Positions 22,522 through 32,426 of a DNA stretch of 64,000 nt are shown in pieces. Numbering within the stretch: position 1 is the stretch's first letter; every line of letters begins with the position of its first letter. The notes under the pieces were generated by a model. That model was not told the origin of the DNA, did not search any database, and saw only the letters and a list, made by a program, of their open reading frames with translations. Source of the stretch: Phlebiopsis flavidoalba (Eukaryota > Basidiomycota > Agaricomycetes > Polyporales > Phanerochaetaceae); contig JAOCPU010000007.1 in assembly GCA_035772785.1 (NCBI GenBank), positions 248,001-312,000 on the forward strand. The letters are read 5' to 3'. The position numbers were made by a program, and so were the translations under genes.

Positions 22522-22887
22522 AGTAGGCAAACTTTGTCGACCTAGCGAAGGGATCTGGTCGGTGGAATAAGCGAGTGAAGCCTCTTTCGCAGTCGTTAAG
22601 TACTCCATGGCTTATCGCACTCCAGTGCACATGCCACTGGGAAGCATTAATGAGCAACTCGCAATCAAGGGGCATGGGAAGTAGCCTCAGGCTCGATCTG
22701 GTGTGACCTTAGATAATGCATCTTAATGGCCGCACACTAGAACGGCATCAAGTCTATCGCCTCTCAAAGCCTATCGTTTTGCCGACGGTAAAATGCAACG
22801 GTCAATCAAATAGCTTAGATGACGACATGAGACTTTATTGGAGGCGACGTTTATACAATACGCACTTAGCAAATACCGCAATCTGCC

Positions 22888-23720
22888 CTATCCACACGGG
22901 TGATGATGTTTTCCCATCTGCTCCGCCACCGAGGGGGGACATTCATTCAACTTGTCTAGGACTTCTGTGCCAGACTCTAGGTCTCCAAACTTACCACATA
23001 CTTGCCGTTCATTTTGTTCAATACAATTCGTCATTTGTAAGGACGACAAAGAACTGCGACGTAGTTGGTATTCTTGCCAGAGTTCGCCATCGCAAGCCCG
23101 AACCTCGCTTCATTTTTCGTTTCAGACCTTCCTTGTCGTCCATTGAACTTTCCGCCGTAGATGGACTGAGCGCAATGAAAGCGTGAGCTCTGTACGTGAT
23201 AACAATACGAACACGCAACACACGTACCTCTCCACCACTTCCGTCACCCTGGTGATATCTCTCGCCTCTTGGGCCACAAAATCCTTGATGACCCTATGCA
23301 TGGGAACATCAAGAAAATGCAGTTTCTTGTTGGGAGCATTCTTGCAGTTTCCTTTTTCTCCCGTACAGAGTGCTAGGAAGTTGGCTCTCGTCTTTGCAAG
23401 GCCGGTCGCGCCATCAAGCTTAAACACAAGTCTTCCCACACAGAGGGGGAGGGGATCTGGTAAAAACCGGGCATCCAGAGAGCTCTGCAGAGATTGCCGT
23501 GAGCAAGAGTGTGTCGATAATCAAGGCGACGAGGCGAACATCGAGTTCTTTCAGGGATTTGTTGTTGTTCCTCGGATAGTTCTGAGAGAGAGGCCGGTAG
23601 TCCGTAAATCATATAGTTTTTCTGGTGGAGAGAACTCGTGGCATTATATAGAGCTTGCTCCTTTGCATGCACATCCCTGTCTCCAACGTAGATGTCGAGC
23701 CAAGCTTTTACGGAAGTCAT
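22888..23720 (-). CDS. Cyclophilin-type peptidyl-prolyl isomerase
   Basis: The start at 23720 gives MTSVKAWLDIYVGDRDVHAK, then NATSSLHQKNYMIYGLPASL. This fungal cyclophilin subtype has an insertion after the first strand. The catalytic fold follows: KLDGATGLAKTRANFLALCT, GEKGNCKNAPNKKLHFLDVP, HRVIKDFVAQ, DITR, EGLKRKMKRGSGLRW and TSQFFVVLTNDE. The end is MNGKYVVFGDLESGTEVLDK and a stop at 22888. The catalytic Arg (HRVIKDF), Phe/Gln (FVAQ) and QFF are present. It catalyses cis-trans isomerisation of Xaa-Pro bonds. At least two introns are present (for example ACGTAC near 23228). Confidence 0.88.
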
Positions 23721-23784
23721 AGCAGATATTGGCCAGGTGCACGAGCACAGGAGGTGTGACCCCCGAATGGGACACACTGGCACC

Positions 23785-23804
23785 GGGGGGGGGGGGGGGG
23801 GGGG
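23785..23804 (+). repeat. 20-base poly-G run
   Basis: Twenty uninterrupted G residues lie between the divergent cyclophilin and MOB genes, about 113 bases before the MOB start. The length is unreliable in error-prone assemblies. On either strand it could form a G-quadruplex. Confidence 0.7.
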
Positions 23805-23916
23805 CGTCGCGAGCCAACGCGGAACCCCGAACCTCCAGGGCTTCACCACCGTGCCGCTATAGCCAACGTCTCGAAGCTTGAACTCCGTGCATTGACGTGT
23901 TCGGCCTCAATTAGCT

Positions 23917-25803
23917 ATGGCGGTCATACAGAGACCTGTGAAAGGCTCGCGTATCTCTTCATTTTACCCTGTGCATGACCTCCCCTCGCTAGCCTCACTC
24001 GACAGCGCATTCCAACTGCAGGAGTACATTTCACTCTTGATCCGCCTCAGTGATGTACACGATGTCGACGCCATCGTGTCCCTACCCGGGAAGAGCGGCT
24101 CGCATGAGCGCGACTTCAACGAGGGGAGTGCAGAAAAGACTCTGCGGAAAAGGAGGGCAAGGGGGAAGTGACGGTGGAAGAGGCATGCTGGGTTTATGAA
24201 CAACTACGGTGTGTGCTCAAAGTGTAGCTGTCCACGCGGGATTTTGAACGCGTTGCATATGCCAGCCGTCTTGCTCAAGACCTGTCACACCCCATCATTA
24301 CGACTCTGCAACAGGAATGCACTCGTCCAGACGTGTCCAGAGATGAAGGCCGGCCGAATGCTGCTTGTATCTTTGGTGTAGCCCATGGGAATGAGGGCGC
24401 TATGGAGGTAAGTAAAAGAGTAACCCCATCGCGTGAGCTTTCGCTGAGTAGCAGCGCAGCAATGTTGCGCAATAGACTATATATTGCACATCTTTGACAG
24501 CGCAACAGCTCTCTTGAATTCACCACGTGCATTTCCGTCGCGGTTGGTTCTCTCGTAACACTAGCACGAAACGCGGCATAAAAGCTGATATTGAACAGAT
24601 TGGTCCATTCCGCCTGCATCTACCCGCCACTTCTCTTCCCTGGCGCGCCGTCTCGGACGGATCTTTGCTCATGCATACTATCACCACCGCGAAGCATTCG
24701 AGCAAGCTGAAGCTGAATCCTCGCTGTACGCACGTTTCCTCTGCCCTCACGTCGAAGTTCGCCTTGGTACCCTCGGAGTTCCTCGTCATCCCACCCCGCA
24801 TGAGCATCCAAGTACACCCCCGTGGGGAAGAAGAGAGGGACGAAAGCCCTGATGCCGCAGAAGACGACCGAAGAGTCACCCGTTGACATGGATTCTATAC
24901 GAGTACATGAACACCGCGCGCCGTATTCGTGGGCAAGAACGTCTCTGGCTTGACCCGACTGCTGACGATCGCAACTCGAGCCCACCAGGGCCTGCTGGTG
25001 ACGCCCGTAATCCCAGCCCCCGCAAGGGACGAAGCCGTACGGACACTATGGTGTACAGTGAGGCCATCAACGTTGCTGAAGAGCTGGCCAGAAGCCATGG
25101 TCTGCAGGATGCGGAACTCGAGAGGGAGGTCGCCCAGGAGCGCCTCAGCGCATACGACACTTCCGAGGTGGTGCTCGAGAACCCACCAACGAGCTCGCGG
25201 AAACTTCATTTCGAAGACTTTTCGGCCGCACCTATTCCTCAAATTTCCGACATGTCGCTATCAGAAACTATCCGGTCAGGACATGGCTGTGGACGAGCCT
25301 TCACCTGCACAATCTGTTTTTTCTGTCACTGCTGCAGAGCCGAAGATGTAGCCGAGGACGTTGACGAGAAAGAAGAAGAGAAGACTGAGGATGCAGAAAC
25401 AACCGATGAAGCAGGAGAGCCGGTCAACCCCACCGAAGACGCTGTAGCCTCCTCACAGGACAGTAGTTCTGCTGAAGCGGCGCCCCATGAACAAGACGTC
25501 CAGGAGGTGGATGTCACCGAAAGTACCGAGCGTTCAGAGCCTCCATTGGAAGTTGAGCCGGAGGTGGTGCCGACTGCGACCGAAGAGAAACGGTTGATGA
25601 CGCTGAGGAGTTGAAGAACGATGAGGTCGTAGACTCGGACTCGGTTGATACGGATGCAACTGACTCGGCCGAAGCTCCAACCGCTGAGGGAGAGGCTGAT
25701 GAAACGGCCTCGGAGGAACCATCTCATTCCGTGGCGACATCTGAGGTTCAGAGCACTCTCAGCACAGATGATACGGAGACAGTACGAGGATGCCAAGGCA
25801 TGA
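23917..25803 (+). CDS. MOB/phocein family protein with long acidic tail
   Basis: MOB proteins are small kinase or STRIPAK adaptors. Residues 1-50 read MAVIQRPVKGSRISSFYPVH and FQLQEYISLLIRL, followed in successive frames by EACWVYEQL, RLAQDLSHPLITTLQQECTR, DCPEMKAG, the CVAHG...CCAIDYILHTLDSATAL segment, and HFSSLARRLGRIFAHAYYHH. This is the Cys2-His2 zinc-binding core of MOB4/phocein. A non-MOB C-terminal extension follows, ending in a long Glu/Asp/Thr/Ser-rich stretch (25330-25800) with EDVDEKEEEKTEDAETTDEA. The stop is placed at 25801-25803 after a frame slip. Known phocein proteins are near 225 residues, so the tail roughly doubles the size. It could be a separate acidic gene, but no start or terminator-like gap separates it. 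Confidence 0.75.
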
Positions 25804-26041
25804 TTGGCCACATTTGTGTGATCGGTATGTTTTATACTGGCCAGCATTTTCTGTTGCATAGCTTCTTGATATCGTTGACGTTCTTTGGAAATATACCACC
25901 TCTATGCTATTACATTCCCGTCCAGCGAGGTGTATCGGAAAGTACGCTACGCTCCACATGTCGGGCCAAGCATTGCAACTCGGAAGACATTTAATCAAGT
26001 GTATCTTGTACCTGCGTACCAAGTGACGTGTGGATAGTAAC

Positions 26042-27356
26042 TTAGGTCTTGTCCTTATTGACCTCGAGCAGTTGCTTCGTTTTGCATGTCAGACGCCCCT
26101 CAAGGCGACCTCTTGTGGCAACATTCCAAGGAAGCTCTCCCAGCGACAAAACGCACGCCCTCCAGGTTAGAGAGGTGACCCAAAGTCGAATTGAACTCGT
26201 TCCAGTCGAGTTGCTCATAATACTCGGACGCCATGGACCGATTTGATGCGCATCCGCTGGAATCCGCATTCGACCTCAAGTTGGATGGTTCGTGTGCTCT
26301 GCGGTGCCACACGAAGAATCTTCATACACGATGACCAAAGTCGGAGGTTGTGTTCGACCTTGAGACGATGATAAATCATTGGCATGGTCAGGTGGACCGT
26401 CTGGAGCTCAGTGCATCTCGCGAGCGCTGCGAAGGTGAGACCTTCGTCTGTAGATCGAGAGTCAGGGGGGATGACTGGTGCAAGGATAGTTCAAGATCGT
26501 GACAGATGCTTACCAAGTCATTCATACCGTCAACCGAGCGCACCGTGCGCGGAAATGAACGAGCGAAAGACGTCGGAGGTGAGTGAATGTGGACAGGAAC
26601 CTGGTTTACGCATGAAGCCAGCGGTGCGTATGGCACGTAATTTTCGAGTCTCACGTTGGAAAATGTCGACTGGTCAGCACAAAGGCAGAGTTGGTCCAAA
26701 AGAATCTTCGTTCCTTCTGAGTTGCAGGCATGAACAGTAAGTGAGTGAGAGGATGCGAGTTTTAGGGAGGGTAGTGTCCCATTTGTGCTTGTGGGATCGA
26801 GGTTGGCCTTTGTCATTACTCGGTAACGCGACGCATGCATGGAGGCAATCTCTTTCGAAAGACGCGATGAAGGAATGGATAGGAACGGAAAACCGTGCTC
26901 CACTAGGCGGAGAGATTCGAGTTTAGGCCGTTTGTGGCATGGCGGCCCTCCCAGACCGACGCCCAACAAAATGAACGCTGTCGAAGGTGATGGATTTGAC
27001 AAGACGGAGAAGTGAGAGCACCTCCCGCAGCTCCGTGACATCGAGAGTCAACAGTTCGTAACCAGACAACGTACAAGTCCCGTACGACGCTGGCAATACG
27101 GGGCGACTGAGTAAGAGTCGAAAAGCTATGACGCCTGGCGGCACGGAAGACAAGAGTAGGGTCGCCCGTAGCTTGCGGTAGGGGTACAAAGGTTCATATT
27201 GCTTCTTGGGAGCCAATCCTTTGCATACTCGTGAGCAGTTTGCCAGCGAGGTACGGTCATCGCGTAGTTGGTCGATGTATATAGTCGAAAGAGCTCTGGT
27301 AGCAACCTGGGCGACATGTGCCACGCAAACGGGGAGTGCGTATCAGAGATTGACAT
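26042..27356 (-). CDS. F-box/LRR-like protein, tandem copy A
   Basis: The N-terminus (ATG 27356, or the internal Met near 27317) leads into an F-box: IDQLRDDRTSLANCSRVCKD followed by WLPRS. Leucine-rich strands follow, such as ELREVLSLLRLVKSITFDSV, LESLRLVEHGFPFLS, ILLDQLCLCADQSTF and WNEFNSTLGHLSNLEGVRF, ending at 26042. It is closely related in layout to copies B and C (cysteine-containing ACSRVCKDW motif, LRSVD/CADQSTF segment and a terminal WxxFDExLGGMEGL-like strand). It probably acts as an SCF substrate receptor; substrate unknown. Frame slips and introns make the exact protein uncertain. Confidence 0.7.
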
Positions 27357-27863
27357 AAGTAGGTTCTCTCGAGATCGGCGCAGGCCTCACGTAGAGTCGG
27401 CAGGTAGATGTGGTGGAGGCTATCGTGAAGGTGCGGCTTTGAAACCCAACTGCGCTTTTGTGCAGCGGCTGTCTCACGTGGTAGTGCTACCAGCATCTGT
27501 GATGCCTGGCACTCGCGAAGTTTTAGCTATTCAGCGACTCGAAACAAAACGCTAACCGGCAGCCCACTGGCTGGGAAGTCCTCAAGGCATCTCACATGTC
27601 CACGCTATCACGCCGCATATGCGTTCAAAAAACTGTGTGTGCTTCAGACACGGCATTGGGACCAGGCAGATCATCGCAGCTGTACATGTACTAAAGTACT
27701 ACGCATGGGCGCATCTAGTATGAACAGTCTAGTCATTCGAATATATATCACGGCCCACGACTGGATAACATTTGAGCGATCATCTCTTTTGCCTGAACGC
27801 TAGAGTCTTTTTTGATAGTAGCCCTTCCATCTGTTCACTTCGAGCACTCGCACCATGCTCGAT

Positions 27864-29141
27864 TTAGACGAAGGTCCTGGAACCCCGGCTATTGTGGCGT
27901 AGGTTCCCGACGCCAAAGTAAGACTTGTCCAGTGTCAGGTACACACTTTTTAACCCTTCCATGCCTCCCAACACCTCATCAAACTTGTCCCAGTTGAGCG
28001 ATGCGAAGATTCTGGCGACCTCCGAGTTGGGGTCTCCGATGTGGCGAGACAGCAGACGTCCGCCTCTAAGCTCGAGATTGATGGTCGATACGTTTGATGG
28101 TGCAAAACGGAGAGCATTCATGCACGACAACCAGATACGAAGGATGGGCTCAGTTTCGTCATTTTTTTTGGGCGATCGGTATGGGAGAATTGAACCACTT
28201 GGAGCTCACCGCAGCTCGCGAGTGCTGTGAAGCTGAGACTCTCCGGAATGTCTTCATCTACAAGTGTGTACCACCAAGCTTGTTAGCGCCAGTATACCTG
28301 AAGTCACGTCAAGCACTTGCCCAGATACCAGCCCATGTCTACCTCGTTGTCCTTTTGCTTTGGGCAGGCTGGGAAATTTCCACCGAAAAAAATACCGGAG
28401 CTGTTTGAATGCAGACAAAAAGCGGTTGATGCATGCAGCCAGGAATTTGTCGGGCACATCGCTGCTGAGGGTTATGCACTTCATAGTCGACTGATCGGCA
28501 CAAAGACAAAGCTGATTCTAAGAGGGTACGCATTCCTTCTGAGCCGCATGTGTGAACTTTGAGTTCATGGACGTGAGTCCGTCGATGGGTAGTGGCGCCA
28601 AGTCCCAAGGCTTGAACTTTGGCCAGACATTCTTGTCTGTATTCTATATTTCTCCACAGATAGAGTCTCGATCTCTTCAAAGGATCCAATGAAGAAATGA
28701 ATGGGGATATAGAACGTTGGATTGGACAAGTGAAGGGATGCGAGCTTCGGTCGGGTAGCAAGTTGTGGCGCAGGCGGACTGCCGACGAAGTTGACGCTAT
28801 TGAAGGTAATGGATCTGATGTGATGAAGACTGGACAGAACTTGCTGCAGATGCAGAGTGATGTCGAGAAAGGCTGTCATACCCGATGATGGTTATCTCGC
28901 GCAACGCAGCACTCATGACGTTGGGCAACGCAGGTAGTGACTGAAGTTTACTTCACGACGATTCCACGACGGGAGGAGGCATGCCCTTGCAGTTTGGGAT
29001 AAAGATGGAAACTGCTGATCCTTGGTGCAGCCCAATCCTTGCATACTCGTGAACAGGCTTTCAACGAAGTCTTGTCGTGGCGTAGACAGTCGATGATCTT
29101 GTCGAGAAGCTCTTGCGGCAAGCGATAATAGAAGTGTTCAT
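27864..29141 (-). CDS. F-box/LRR-like protein, tandem copy B
   Basis: The start at ATG 29141 (MNTSI...) runs into RLPQELLDKIIDCLRHDKTS and LKACSRVCKDW. Later strands are LQQVLSSLHHIRSITFNSVN, LASLHLSNPTFYIPIHFFIG, SFEEIETLSVEKYRIQTR and WDKFDEVLGGMEGLKSVYLT, with the stop at 27864. The upstream 29230-29348 segment is homologous to the region upstream of copy C, so the duplication included the promoter. Frame slips occur in the F-box region. Confidence 0.7.
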
Positions 29142-29229
29142 TCCCGATTGTTCAGGCGGCAGTAAAGACGTCATGTGGTGGATGGAAGTCCCAATGAGAA
29201 TAGGTGACTGTGTTGAAGGAGCAAGGACC

Positions 29230-29348
29230 GCTACGTGGCTGTCGTGACTGTGCGCTGTAATACCTTGTCCGTACGCGTCGAGTCCACTGAGCGTGGGCAC
29301 GCGTAATCCTCAAAAGGTAGTCCCATCAGCTTCGTGGCGCGACAAATG
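29230..29348 (-). promoter_or_regulatory. Promoter of F-box copy B, homologous to copy C
   Basis: Shared strings with 31030-31128 include GCTACGTGGCT, CGAGTCC, CCTCAAAAGG, GTCCCATCAGC and GACAAATG in the same order and similar spacing. This shows descent from one duplicated upstream region. Confidence 0.55.
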
Positions 29349-29627
29349 TCCGCTCACCACGTGTCGACTACTCCTCGCTATCCCATGCGTACGATCGAGT
29401 ATCTGAAGGACCATGCAAGCTCTGGATAGCATTTTTTGCGTAGTGAAAAGGCCATAAACTATTACTACTGTGCTAAATGCCTCGGATATACCCACCAATA
29501 TGAAGCAGATCGAAGTAAGTACTACTGCTCTTTGAGACACTGCTCGGAAAGTAGTTTGAGCGAGTACATCTCGTGCCTGAATACTAACGGTCCCCCTTGG
29601 TTATGGCCCTTGGTCCATTTGCTCACG

Positions 29628-30943
29628 TCAAGAATTCGCTTTGATACCTGGCGCCTCTGGAGAGTCCCTTATGAAAGCGCAAAATCCAACACAGAAAACA
29701 GGCTCGCCCAACGCCAAGTACACAATGTCCAACCCGGCATACTTCCAGCACTCGTCAAACTTGCCCCAGTCGAGCAGAGAGCGATAAACTGGGTGATCCT
29801 TGTCCTTGTATTTCTGTTCCAGCATGAGCTATGCCATTGAGTTCAAGATCGCGATGGTCGATACGCTTGGTGCGTGCATGACGAAGGGCGTTCATAAAGA
29901 CAACGCATAATTTGAGGAATCAGGCTGTGCTCCCGCTGGGTGTTCGCTCTCGGAGGGTATGTCTAACGACAAATGACAGATTGGTCCTCTGGAGTTTGCT
30001 GCAGGTCGTAAGCGCTTCGAAGCTGAGGCTGTTCTGGGATTTCTTCGTCTGCAAATTGCACACCGGCAACATTAGCATGGGGGGATCGATGGCATGGTGA
30101 TGATGATGTCAAACACTTACCAAGGTACAGCTCACGTCTCTTTTTGGCTATTATATAACCAACGTAGCCTGATGCTGTCAGCGAAAGATATTGGAGGTGG
30201 TTGAATGTAGACAAGAAGCGGTTCATGCATGCGACCATTGATTTGTCTAGCACGTCATTCTTTAGCTCCATACGGTCGAAAGTCGATTGATCGACACAAA
30301 GACGGAGCTGGTCTAGGACTGTGGTACGCATTCCTTGTGAGCCGCATTTGTAAATGCTGAGCTCGTGTACGTGAGTTTGTGGATGTAAAGTGTGTGTTGA
30401 GTCCGAGGACTGGAGTTTTCGTGAGCCGTTCTCGTTTGAACTTCGTAGTGGTGCACGGATAGGCAGTCAATCTCTTCGAATGACGTGATGAGGAAAAAAC
30501 GGATGGGGGTGTAGAATGTTGGCCCGTTCAAGTGAAGGGGACGCAAGCTTCGGCCGGCCAGTGAGCTGAGTTGTAGGGGACTGCCGGCAAAGTTGACATG
30601 GTGGAAAGAAATGGTATTGATATGGTGGAGGCTCGGAAGGATTTGCCGCAGGTGCATAATGTCAAGGAAACTGTTTTTCTCCATGTAGGGACAATGTGCG
30701 CACGGCACTCATAATGTGTGGAAGTGAGGGTTTAGTGACATGAAGTCCACTCTGCGGGGATAGAGCCAGGATGGACTGAGAAGTTACTTCCACGTGGGGG
30801 TAAAGATGAAAGCTGCTCCTCGGTACCCAGTCTTTGCAGACTTGAGAACAGGTTTTCAACCACGGGCCTTGCTGTGGGCGTAGGCAATCGATGATCTGGT
30901 CGACAAGCTCTTGCGCCAAGCGAGGACGGTTCGAAACGCTCAT
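29628..30943 (-). CDS. F-box/LRR-like protein, tandem copy C
   Basis: ATG at 30943 gives MSVSNRPRLAQELVDQIIDC, then LKTCSQVCKDWVPRSSFHLY. Next are SVRTLSLHGEK-like and DIMHLRQILPSLHHINTISF, SLAGRSLRPLHLNGPTFYTP, FEEIDCLSVHHYEVQTR and VLDQLRLCVDQSTFDRMELK. The end is WGKFDECWKYAGLDIVYLAL and a stop at 29628. It is the most intact copy and defines the family's layout: F-box followed by about 12 irregular leucine-rich strands. Confidence 0.75.
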
Positions 30944-31029
30944 TTCTTGAATCTTCGGGCTGCAGAAGACTTGGTGGGTGGAAGAAAGGAAAGCAGATGC
31001 TCTTATCGAAATCGAAGAGAGCAAAATCT

Positions 31030-31128
31030 GCTACGTGGCTGCCATACGCCTCGAGTCCCAGGTCGAGTCATACGAGCCTCAAAAGGAACTCTACAGTCCC
31101 ATCAGCGTTGTGTGGCCGTGACAAATGA
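31030..31128 (-). promoter_or_regulatory. Promoter of F-box copy C, homologous to copy B
   Basis: It carries the same ordered strings as 29230-29348. The left arm of a near-perfect inverted repeat (31135) starts directly beyond it. Confidence 0.55.
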
Positions 31129-31134
31129 CGACTC

Positions 31135-31194
31135 GAGGTTAACGGACCAGAAGATTGTCGTCGCATTCGCACTCCGCCCCGGCGGCTATCACCT
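31135..31194 (+). repeat. Left arm of 60-base inverted repeat
   Basis: It begins GAGGTTAACGGACCAGAAGA and ends GGCGGCTATCACCT. It is inverted at 31549-31607 with a single one-base length difference. The arms are separated by 354 bases. Confidence 0.9.
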
Positions 31195-31548
31195 GGCATT
31201 TCTCGCAACTTCAAAGACTTTGGAGCTTTGAGCAGTCCTCACTCTGCATCAGCAATTTAAATGGGTGGAAATAAGTAGTAAATGGGAGTCTAGTTAGAAG
31301 CTTTCGGATGGCTGCGACCTCAACATGTGAGGTAACTTCGCCAGAAAGTGCATTCTTGGCGCCCGGTCTGACTGAGACAGAAAAGGAGGGCCTCACGGGA
31401 AGTTGGTAAAATTAAATTATATCAGTATCCAAAAAACACTGTATACTCTTTTTAAATAGTTTTTAGCTGGATTTCTTGTAACACACGAGCCATGAGAATA
31501 CAGTGGTACAACATAGCACACCGAGAGCCTTGGTTATGTGGCAAGTAC

Positions 31549-31607
31549 AGGTGATAGCCGCCGGGGCGGAGTGCGAATGCGCGACAATCTTCTGGTCCGT
31601 TAACCTC
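31549..31607 (-). repeat. Right arm of 60-base inverted repeat
   Basis: This is the inverted partner of 31135-31194, 59 of 60 positions matching. No clear target-site duplication is visible at the outer edges. Confidence 0.9.
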
Positions 31608-31676
31608 TCGTTGACAAAATGCTCATCCCACGTGTGGCATCGCTCCGCCCCAGACGCCAAACTCTGACCTTCGAAT

Positions 31677-31960
31677 TCAGACTTTGACGTTCAAATTCAG
31701 CTTCAATCGCCTAATCACACCCTCCAGGAGTTGGAACGCATCATATTGGCTGCTCTTGAAAGGAAACAACACCCATAACTCGCGCGGCGCATGCGGAAGC
31801 GGGGTCCTTCTTTTTGCAAACGCTTCGAGCTGGTCCACAGAGTAGAAGCGCAGGGATTGGTAGAGCGTGTGCACGCCGAGGGCATGGACAATCATGGGCG
31901 TCGAGCGCGAGCGAGACGATCTCTGAGCAGCACTTCGGGATGCAGGGCAAAGAGGGACAT
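31677..31960 (-). pseudogene. Truncated F-box-like gene fragment
   Basis: ATG at 31960 gives MSLFALHPEVLL, then (after one inserted base) EIVSLALDAHD, then HALYQSLRFYSVDQLEAFAK and FPFKSSQYDAFQLLEGVIRR with a stop at 31677. The LHPEVLLEIVSLAL start is an F-box-like helix. At about 95 residues it lacks the rest of the repeat domain of its relatives, so it appears truncated. It may be a remnant of the same local expansion, although its sequence is not close to copies A-C. Confidence 0.5.
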
Positions 31961-32426
31961 GGTACCAGCGCCGCACGGCGGGACGGTGGTGGCCGAGGGA
32001 CAAGATAGAACCCAACCGCCTGCGTCGATCGCGGACTTTATACCTCCGCCTTCCGCCGCGGAGTTATTTTAGTAGTGGCCGACTCTGCTACTTCCCTTCT
32101 GCTTACCCCTGATCAGAGCTTGGCTAGTGGAAGCATATCGACGATGACGCGGAAGACTAGCACTGTCGATCGTTGCAATTTCAAACTCCGGACCCGGGTC
32201 TTGTTCCTATATCGGCGTAAGTATGTGGCGTGGGGTCGAGACATAGCTTGGACTTACCGCATACACACGACCGGCGCTGATATGGATGTACAATCGACGT
32301 TACACACACACGGCATATGAAGAACATCATCTCATAAAAAAGAACACGGGGGCGAATTTTGGCGACTAGTACACATTACAACTAACTAACTAAAACCATA
32401 TCCCGAAAACCCACACACCAGACAAC
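31961..32426. other. Intergenic between F-box fragment and FET3
   Basis: AT-rich toward the right, with polyadenylation-like AAAAAAG and a short ACTAACTAACTAAAA string (about 32378-32394) that probably belongs to the FET3 3' region. No gene seen. Confidence 0.4.
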
